DNA of 64,000 bases from Nymphaea colorata (Eukaryota > Streptophyta > Magnoliopsida > Nymphaeales > Nymphaeaceae). Below the pieces are notes generated by a model. The model saw only the letters and a list, made by a program, of their open reading frames with translations, was not told where the DNA came from and searched no databases. The stretch spans positions 1,130,001 through 1,194,000 of the forward strand of contig NC_045150.1 in assembly GCF_008831285.2 (NCBI RefSeq), written 5' to 3'. Position 1 is the first letter of the stretch; every line of letters begins with the position of its first letter. The position numbers and the translations under genes were made by a program. Positions 48,000-55,909 of the stretch are shown here, piece by piece.

Positions 48000-48399
48000 T
48001 GCCACGGGCTGTCTTTCAGTCTGTGTGGCACGGCAAGAACCTATTTACCATCAGCCTTCAAACCATTGAAAGGAGTGCAAAGATCGTTTTGAAAAACAAA
48101 GCGCATAAAGAAGTGAATAAAGAAATCTCGCAATGTATTTCTCTTGGAAAGCTTTGTACATCACGAGAGAGGTAAGAAAGGAAAATAATATCAAGTTGCT
48201 TACATAGGGTTGGCCGAAACCGCATACACGGATTGAAATGCTAACCACCCAAAACATGAAATCCTTAAACATGACACTTAGACCGGTGGGAGGGAACCCC
48301 CTTACAAGTGAACAAGCATAAGCAAAGATCAACATAAGCAAAGGAAGTACATAACAAAGCAAAGCAAATGACTGTACAGACTCTAGACACATAGGCACA
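48000..48399 (-). repeat. 3' LTR of the 48-53 kb gypsy element
   Basis: On the + strand it runs from tgccacgggctg to cataggcaca. It is about 160 bp longer than the 5' LTR because of an extra segment at about 48055-48200 (aaaccattgaaaggagtg to gcttacatagggttgg). Confidence 0.88.
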
Positions 48400-48439
48400 T
48401 GCTCCCCCTTCAAATTATGTGTTGTCCTCGGTGCCAACT

Positions 48440-48602
48440 ACATCTTAGTAGGCACGGACTTCTTCTGGGTAGCGCAACTTCAACATAAACACATACTCCC
48501 AGGTAGGTTGTTCTTCATTTGCATCTTAGTAGGCACGGACTTCTTCTGGGTAGCGCGACTTCAACATAAACACATACTCCTAGGTAGGTTGTTCTTCATC
48601 TG
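48440..48602 (-). repeat. 82-bp tandem duplication at the chromodomain C-terminus
   Basis: catcttagtaggcacggact and the following ttcttctgggtagcgc...ttcaacataaacacatactc(c/t)(c/t)aggtaggttgttcttcat occur twice in tandem with only a few differences. On the minus strand this repeats the ...EEQPTWEYVFMLK...RYPEEVRAY coding segment after the chromodomain. Confidence 0.92.
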
Positions 48603-48935
48603 CCCACTTGACGAAATACTTCTTTGGCTCTCTAAGATAGTTGACCTTGTGTTGAAGAATTTGCTTCAACTGTTTGTTGGCTGCACGCTTACCTGTAGGG
48701 GTTCTTTGTAGGATTGGCTCCTGTTGTGGCTTGCTTTGCTCCGGATCCTCATCATAGAATGGCTTCAGATTGCATATGTGAAACACTGGATGCATCTTCA
48801 AGTTTGGCGGCAGATCTAGCTTGTATGCCAGCTTCCCAATTCTCTTGGTCATAGTGAATGGCTGTTCATACTTCTGAAGCAATGCACGTTGTCGCCCACG
48901 AAAGATGCCCATGCGATCAGGATACAACTTCATAA
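48480..48935 (-). pseudogene. gypsy integrase C-terminus and chromodomain-like tail
   Basis: The open stretch (48580-48933) reads YEQPFTMTKRIGKLAYKLDL and MHPVFHICNLKPFYDEDPEQ, which is the GPY/F-type integrase end. It then reads ILQHKVNYLREPKKYFVKWA and DEEQPTWEY, which matches the (R)xxRxxxEYLVKW...ATWE pattern of plant chromodomains. The tail is duplicated (see 48440-48602). Such domains are thought to guide integration to particular chromatin. Confidence 0.85.
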
Positions 48936-49790
48936 GGACTTGGTCTCCAACTCAAAATTCAGTCGGTCTTCGATCTTTGTCAGCCCATTTTTCATCTTTT
49001 TGGTAGCCTTATACAAGAATGTCTTGGCGAGTTTCGTCTGTTCCTGCCAGTCTCTGACAAACTGATAGGCGAAAATGTGGGCTTTCTTTTTTCCTGAGCT
49101 GCAAGAATGTGCAACATCAGAGGTTCTTGTCTCGTAGCTATTTTAAACGGACTGTGCCTAAAAGACTCGCTCTTTTGCAAGTTGTAATAGAATTAGACAA
49201 CATCGAGCAGTTTCATCTAGTTTTTTTGGTTTGCGCTGACGAAGTACCACAAGTATTGTTCCAACAAGGCATTGATACGCTCCGTCTGGCCGTCTATTTG
49301 TGGGTGGAAACTTATGAAAAAACAACAAATCTGAGCCAAGCAAATGAAATACTTCACACCAAAACTTGCCCGTGAAGCGAGCATCACGGTCTTCAACACA
49401 CCCCAATGCATGACTATGTTCTTCACAAAGAACTCTGCCGTCTTCTCTACTGAATATTCCTTTGGAGTTGGGATAAACATAGCATACTTTGAATACCTAT
49501 CAATAACAACAAAGATAGAGTTGTAGCCATCTACTTTTGGTAGGCTCATGATGAAGTCCATGGAGAGGCTTTTTTATGGGCGTTCTGGAACAGGCAATGA
49601 TTCTACTACGCCGACAGACTTCTGATTCATTACCCATCTTATTGGCAAATGAGACACGTTTTCACGTAGGCCTCGACATCATGCCGCATCTGTGGCCAAT
49701 AATATCCACGTTCAAGGAGTGCTAAGCTCTACTTCTGGCCAGGATGGCCAGTCCACAAGGTATCATGGCACTCATTTAAAAGCTCTCGTC
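48936..49790 (-). pseudogene. gypsy integrase core and zinc finger (broken)
   Basis: The HHCC finger lies at about 49640-49790 (HDTLWTGHPGQ on the minus strand, then YYWPQMRHDVEAYVKTCLIC). The core at 49217-49561 reads MDFIMSLPKVDGYNSIFVVI, DRYSKYAMFIP, then FFVKNIVMHWGVLKTVMLAS where DRD is normally found, then PQIDGQTERINALLEQYL. The catalytic Asp of FMDFI-type and the Glu of TERIN are present. The middle Asp segment is frameshifted: an alternative frame at 49158-49406 reads EDRDARFTGKFW. Confidence 0.85.
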
Positions 49791-50048
49791 GAAGGTTGCC
49801 CCAACGTAGCATGAATACACGTCTGCCTTTGGTGAAGAGGAGTCTATCTTGTTGCCAGAACCTTCGAGTGTCGTCAGGTCCTAACGCATCCCTTTGCTAA
49901 CGCGCTCGAGAAGAGCACCCTCCAGTCGTACTTCAGAGGACTCTACCAGAGTTGCCGCAAGTTCAGCCTTTCAACTCAATGAATCAACAACGACATTGGT
50001 CTTCCCCACCTTGTACTCTAAAGCAAGGTCTAACTCGGCTAAGAATTC

Positions 50049-51060
50049 CTACCAACGAGCTTGCTTCGGATATAACTTCTTTTGCGTCTGAAAGTAGCTT
50101 GTGGCTATATTATCAGTCTTTACAATGAACTGAGTTCCCAGCAGATAATGTCTCCATATGCGAAGGCAGTGCACGATTGCAGTCATTTCACATTCGTGCA
50201 CAATATAGCACTTTTCCGCTTCCTTTAACTTCCAGATCTCATAAGCAATCGGATGACCCTCCTGCATCAGTACTCTGCTGATAGCAAAGTCAGAATCATC
50301 GGTATGTACCTCAAAAGGCTTCAAGTAGTCGGACAGTTTGAGCACATGCTCTTTCATATGAGCTTTTTTCAATCCTTCAAAAGCATCCTAGGTAGATTGT
50401 ACCCAAGCCCAGGCTGTCTTGAGCAAGTCAGTGAGGGTAGCAGCAATCAAAGAATACCCTTTGATGAACTATCTGAATAATTTGCTAAGCCAAGGAAGGA
50501 CTACAATTCATGTACTATCGCTGGTGGCTTTCATTCTTAGATGACTTTCACCTTCCCCAGATCCATTCACAACTGCCATGCCCACAACATGGCCAAGAAA
50601 GCTAATCTCTTGTTGTTTGAAGACACTTCTCATTTTTCACGTAAAGATCATTTTCCGTTAATACTTAAAACACTATCTGCAGATGACAAACATGTTCCTC
50701 CATGCTTTTGCTAAAAACCACGATGTCATCAAGGTAGACCTCCATGAACTTGTCAAGGTATGGGTAGAAGATCTTGTTCATCAATGTTGAGAAGGCTGCT
50801 AGGGCATTGGTCAACCTGAATGGCATAACTAGAAATTCATAAGCACCAGGTAACATAAGTTGTTTTGGTTCGTCTCCTTCGGCTATCCTGACTTGCCAAT
50901 AACTTGATCGAATGTCCAATTTTGAAAAGATTTGTGCATTGCCCAACTGATCGAATAAGTCAGCAATAAGTGGTAACAGGTATTTGTTCTTGACCGTCAC
51001 CTTGTTCAATGCACGGTAGACTATGCATACACTTTGAGCCATCTTACTTCATTTGGAATA
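50049..51060 (-). pseudogene. gypsy reverse transcriptase and RNase H (broken)
   Basis: RT (50665-51042) reads VDYRALNK-like [20 protein letters not shown], then [32 protein letters not shown] and [11 protein letters not shown], so the catalytic YLDD box is intact. The RNase H part (50049-50372) reads FEVHTDDSDFAISRVLMQEG, HPIAYE, EKCYIVHECEMTAIVHCLRI, WRHYLLGTQFIVKTDN. The connection between the two (50373-50664) is frameshifted. Confidence 0.9.
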
Positions 51061-53000
51061 ACACTGGTGCTCCAAATAGTGCCTTAGATAGCCGGATGAG
51101 GCCTATCTCCAACATCTCGTCAAGCTGTCTTTGTAGTTCCTTCAATTCTGCCAGTCTCATATGATAAGGGACCATGGCTGAAGGTTTTAGCTCCAGGGAC
51201 TAGTTCAATCTAATGATCAACTTTCGATCTCGACGGTAATCGCATTGGCAGTTCATGTGGCATTACTTCCTGAAACTCTTTCAACAAAGGAGCTAGGGGT
51301 GCTAGGAAGAAAATCAACTTGGCTTCTACGCGGATAGACATGAGAAACGTCTGTTCTCCATGTCTTGCGTCCTTCTTTAGTTGCATAGCAGACAACATAG
51401 AATATGACTTTTCACTAGTAGAATAATAATGAATTGTGTGTGTACAGTCTGGTCCCATCAATGTCAATGAGTTGAACTTTGGCAACATCATAACATTCTG
51501 GCCTCAAATGAACTCCATACCAATGATTAGAAGTTTGTAGTACCAGCCCAACTCCCAATCTGGATGGCTACACCCTTTGCTTCTCTCAGGATCGGCCTAG
51601 CCACATAGTTCATCGTTTTCAAGGTTCTCTGTCTAGGCTCAAGCTTCAATCTCAATCTCTACGCCTCTTCTTTCGAAACGAAGTTGTGTGTTGCCCCGAA
51701 GTCTACCATGGCCATAGTAGACTTACCCCTCAGAGTAATACCCAAATACATCAGTTTTGTATTTACCATCGTGTTTGATGCTACTCGACTCTGTACTGCA
51801 TTGAGCATCTGAATGACTCCCATGCGCGACTGCACTCCTTCAGCATTGGCCTCTGCAACTGCAACATTAACTTATCCGTTGTCTTTTACAAGGCGCTTTG
51901 GACATTGCTTGGCTATATGTCTCTCTCTGCATAACCAACAAGTTGCCACTTTATTTTGGTAATTATTGTTCTTTTAAAAAAAATGTTTCTTCTCTACTTG
52001 ATGCTGGGTTGATGATTCACCTTTATGGTCCTATCGATCTTCCTTCTTTCCTCTATGGTCAGGCTTCTTCGAATGCTTGAAGGTGTTAGTGTAGCTCTTG
52101 TACTGGGTATCAACCAAACTTTCTACTGTCATATAAGCATTCTCCAAGGTCTCTGAATTATCCCTTTCCACTTTGGATTGTGTCCACGGTTGAAGTTTCA
52201 AAATAAACCAGTCAAGTTTATCTTGTTCTGGCATATCTGGTACATCCAACACGAGTCTTTGATAGGTCCTCACGTAGTCTTGCAAGAATCCTGTGTGTTT
52301 CAAATCATTGACCATCTGATATACATATCGTCTTGCATTCAGGAGCATGAAGTAATTCATCAACTCTCGTTGAAAGTCATCGAAAGTGTCTTTTCTATAG
52401 ATCTCCTTTTGAATGTCAAACTGTTTTCTTCTCCACCAGGCAATAGCATCTCCCTCAAGTAACATGGCGACAGTGTTGACCTAAAGGTTATCTCCCACAA
52501 TGCCTTGAAGGTCTAGGTAGTATTCCACTTGAAACAAAAAGCTGTCAGGCACTCGACTATCCCGATTCCCATTATATTTTGCTGGTCGCTGAACGTCGAC
52601 TCTTATTGGTCGATCGTCACATCCACCTATAGAAACTTGTCGCTGTAGCGTGCGGTTTTTTTCCTGAAGTTCCTTGACTTCAGCTTGCAATGTGGTCACT
52701 GTATCAACAAGAGACCGATTCGTGGCCATAAGGTTGGCCATCTATTCCAGCATGGTCTTCATTTCGTCCCTCAAATTTTCGAAGGAATCAGTTGCATTTC
52801 CCAACGCTTCCTCTTGAGTGACTATATCGGCAACCAACTTGCTCATAACTTCAGCCAGGTCCTCCTGACTTTGGGATGTGCCCATCTCGTCAAACTGGGT
52901 TACTCCCTTGCCCTTGGTGCTTAACAGATTGTATTGAGTGGCTAGGATGTCCTCTTTGATCAATGCGCACTGGCGTGTTGTTCTACACCGACTCTCCAAC
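51061..53000 (-). pseudogene. gypsy gag, zinc knuckle and protease (broken)
   Basis: Gag runs from about 52890 (MGTSQSQEDLAEVMSKLVAD) through ETQ-type coiled stretches (52481-52741, VTTLQAEVKELQEKNRTLQR; coiled-coil-like), then YLDLQGIVGDNL. The capsid part follows: MLLEGDAIAWWRRKQFDIQK, FDDFQRELMNYF, DYVRTYQRLVLDVPDM (52031-52465). A knuckle CWLCRERHIAKQC is at about 51895-51945. The protease site reads MVDFGATHNFVS (about 51690-51715), so the usual D-S/T-G is D-F-G. The pol lead-in (51210-51491) has HELPMRLPSRSKVDH. Confidence 0.85.
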
Positions 53001-53027
53001 TGCTTCCCTAGATTGAGCCAAATGTGG

Positions 53028-53040
53028 CTCTGGTACCAGT
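53028..53040 (-). other. primer-binding site of the gypsy element
   Basis: On the minus strand tggtaccagagcc lies within two bases of the LTR end. It is one base from the common initiator tRNA-Met PBS. Confidence 0.8.
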
Positions 53041-53279
53041 TGTCATGGGTTGACTCTTTCAGTCTGTGCAGCACAGCAAGAACCTATTTACTGTCGGCCG
53101 AAGCCGCATACAAGGATTCAAATGCCGACCACCCAAGAAACAAAATCCACAAACATGACACTTAGACCGGTGGGAGGGTACTCCCTTACAAGTGAACAAG
53201 CATAAGCAAAGACTCAACGTAAGCAAACGAAGTACATAGCAAAGCAAATGACTCTACAGATTCTAGACACATGGGAACA
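53041..53279 (-). repeat. 5' LTR of the 48-53 kb gypsy element
   Basis: On the + strand it runs from tgtcatgggttgac to catgggaaca. It is only 239 bp, against 400 bp for the 3' LTR, with an internal block missing after tttactgtcggccg. Confidence 0.88.
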
Positions 53280-53284
53280 CCTTC
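53280..53284 (+). other. 5-bp target-site duplication (CCTTC), right copy
   Basis: Matches 47995-47999 and belongs to the copia protease reading. Confidence 0.88.
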
Positions 53285-54240
53285 AATGTCGGCTAAAATA
53301 TTTTTAAAACCAACCATGTTGTCTGATGCACTAGAATCTATTATCCAAGTACTCTCCTCTAAGCATGATAAAAAACTACACGTACCTGCATCGTCGCCAC
53401 TTTCGTTGGTAGCCAGGGCTGCTGAATTTTGTTTGACAAAATTCTGTAATAGTTGGGTCAGCTTTTCCATGGTCACTGGTCTCTTTCTGATCATTGTGAA
53501 AAACATGAGCAACCTTGTGTTGCCCTTCATCATTCGATTTTCTGTGTAGTTTCCAACATTTTTCTCTGGTATGATTTTCTTTTTTGCAATAGGTACAAAC
53601 AATTTCTTTTTCCTTTAGAGTTTAAATGAGATGAAAAACCAGGAGACATACTCGCGTCCTTTTGTTTGGAGACCATTGCTGCTTGGGAATCTTTGATCTC
53701 CTCAATTCGGTTGAGAAGATTCATAATTTGACGACAAGTTTCCTCACGCATAATGATAGAGCAGACGGTGCCGAGTCTGGGAACTTCTGGTGACATGAGA
53801 ACTTAACTGCGTAGCGATTCATATTCGGGTTTCAGTCCAACCAACATCTGAAAAAAAAAATTTTCCTCGCAATTTTTCTGGAGAGTTACAACGTCAGTTG
53901 CTATAGGAGTATAGGATTCCCATAAGGCATGAAGTTGTCCAAGATATTCTGTGAAGGCCATATCTCCTTGTTTGAGCTTGCTGATTTCTTACGCTCCTTG
54001 AAATCTTCGAGCGACATTGTATTGCTAGCTGTAGAGATCCCGAGCTGCCTCCCACACGTCTTTGGCAATTTCAAAGAAATAGAATCCACGAGCAGTCCTT
54101 TTCTCCATGAAATTCAAGAGCCATGACATAACAATATGGTCATTTGACTCTCATTCACTAAGTTTCAGATTATTCTCAGCAGGCTTTGGTATGCTACCGG
54201 TGACATGACTGAATCTAATTTTTTCAATCTTCGTAGGATC
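53285..54240 (-). pseudogene. minus-strand copia element, part 1: gag and start of protease
   Basis: From about 54125 downwards the minus strand gives copia gag: WLLNFMEKRTARGFYFFEIA near 54060-54125, KDVWEAARDLYS, RFQERKKSAS with a frameshift, then MSPEVPRLGTVCSIIMREET and MNLLNRIEEIKDSQAAMVSK (53530-53796). A zinc knuckle CTYCKKENHTREKCWKLH can be read near 53560-53610 in a shifted frame. Protease begins ESTWIIDSSASDNMVGFKNI (the D-S-G motif is D-S-S) and is interrupted by the gypsy element at 53284. The 5' LTR was not identified; sequence above 54240 is a TG microsatellite and AT-rich DNA. Confidence 0.88.
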
Positions 54241-54273
<33 letters not shown>

Positions 54274-54280
54274 TGTGTGT
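54239..54280 (+). repeat. (TA)n(TG)n compound microsatellite
   Basis: tatatatatg passes into an approximately 30-bp tg run, at the outer edge of the copia relic. Confidence 0.88.
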
Positions 54281-55019
54281 ATATTCTAGTGTATATGAAC
54301 CTGGTTCAACAAAATATTATCACTAACAACAGGCTGATTATATGCTTTCGACTTATCTTACCATCTATTCTTCACTTGTGATTACATAAACTAAAAAAAG
54401 CATGAAGTTTTCATTTAAAAATGAGATAAAATTATTTTAATCTTGGTGCAATCATAAAAACAAGTTTGAACTCTTTTGTTTCACTACTTCTTTTGTAATG
54501 CAGATGAACCTAAGAAGAAAGGTTGAGAACTAGAGCCTGTTTGTAATACTCATCAGAAGTTGGATCTCTTATCTTTAATTTTTTCAAACTTCGTACGATA
54601 ATGATTTTAGGGAATATCTTAGAAACTATATACTTGAACTTGCAATAAATCACATTCTAGAATTTTCAAAGTTTTTACCTGGAGAAAAGTTTGTCATGCC
54701 TGTAAACAAGGTTGTTACTTTAGAGAAAATAATTCTTCTCTCTAATCAAAACGCATGGCCCCTCAATGCAAACAGTTAAAAGGAAATCTTTTCATGAGAA
54801 AGTGGAAATCTCCCTCAATTTTTTTCTAACATTACGTTGTCAGCATCTTTTCTTATTTTACTTTTTTTTTATTAAGTTCAATCTCCTTTTTCTTTCTTTC
54901 CCTTGATTGCTTTGGAGAACATAAAAACCTACCGTTGTTCCCTACTGCAGCCCTCTAGCAAATTCTTTTGTAACAACTTTTCTAACAAATTCTTTCTTTA
55001 TATTTACTTTTTTCATCTC
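54281..55019. other. AT-rich intergenic DNA, no gene seen
   Basis: No ORF, domain or terminal repeat recognised; tracts of T and CT dominate. Confidence 0.5.
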
Positions 55020-55022
55020 TAA

Positions 55023-55399
55023 TGGGTTGTTTGATGAGGCCGAAAATATGGAATTCTAGAGTTAAATTTTCATTTTTGATGCAATGGAAATTGTGTTATC
55101 AAATATAGAATTTTGATTCTGGAATTATAGAATCATTCTTGAATCAAGATTCTAGAATTGTGATTGCTCTTTATGGGTCCATAATTTTTGAATTTTTTCA
55201 TCTCTCTTTGGGGCGTATATCATGATGGTTTTAATTCATCAACTTTAGAATTTTAATTCCTGTTTGATCATTTGATTCCAGTCTATCAAGCACAAAGGGC
55301 AATTAAAACTGAAATTTTCATTTCAATTCTAGTTTAAGGTGTAATCTTGCTTATAGAATTTTAATTCTAGAATCAAAATTCAGGCTCATCATACACCCT
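55023..55399. mobile_element. Tourist-like MITE (PIF/Harbinger type)
   Basis: Left end tgggttgtttgatgaggcc and the reverse complement of the right end (agggtgtatgatgagcc) are imperfect TIRs. Flanks are taa (55020-55022) and taa (55400-55402), the 3-bp TSD typical of Tourist elements. The interior (377 bp in all) is rich in aattctagaatt-like palindromic words and could fold on itself. It lies about 510 bp upstream of the PPR start codon. Confidence 0.75.
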
Positions 55400-55662
55400 T
55401 AACAGAATGGGGCCTCTAAGAGCGGAAAACTTCATATGAAGAAATTCCACCAAGGCAAGTCGCATGCATTGACAGCTGCACGAAGAAGTATCTTAAAGTT
55501 GGACTTCATAGCCACATGCAAACATGATAAATTTCTTCAAGTAAAATTGTACCAAAAACGATTTATCCTAAATCACCTTTAAATCCGTTAGAAACCGACT
55601 TCAAGTCATTTAAAAAAAATCAAAGCAAACCCAGAAAAGAAAATACACTGGCAGAATGCCTT

Positions 55663-55669
55663 TCCAAAA

Positions 55670-55706
<37 letters not shown>

Positions 55707-55708
55707 GT
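55663..55708 (+). repeat. A-tract and (AAAAG)n microsatellite
   Basis: About 20 A residues followed by five gaaaa units, roughly 200 bp before the PPR start codon. Confidence 0.9.
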
Positions 55709-55909
55709 TTCTGTTACTTCATTTTCAAAAGAAAAATTACCTTTAAATTACATACAAACATATTGACCAAGACGGGCCCGTCAAGCGCACGTTCGATCCT
55801 GTAACTGAAATTGGCGTAAGCTCGAGGCGTAAGAAAGTCAAGTAGGAGAAGTGGCGGTGGAGGCGTCGCCATTGATGGAAGGCCTGAGCTGCAGTGGCCG
55901 GACGGCAGC

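Larger units (their letters stand above)
48000..53279 (-). mobile_element. complete Ty3/gypsy retrotransposon with chromodomain, inserted in copia protease
   Basis: LTRs at 48000-48399 and 53041-53279 share the ctttcagtctgtg, gacacttagaccggtgggag and gtgaacaagcataagcaaag blocks. A PBS (53028-53040) adjoins the 5' LTR, and a gaagggggagca polypurine tract adjoins the 3' LTR (48400-48412, on the minus strand). Order from high to low coordinates is gag, zinc knuckle, protease, RT, RNase H, integrase, chromodomain-like tail, which is the gypsy order. Removing 48000-53279 plus one CCTTC joins copia protease ...NILADIEGV to SYIKLVTIANG in frame. Several frameshifts and stops make it non-autonomous. 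Confidence 0.95.
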
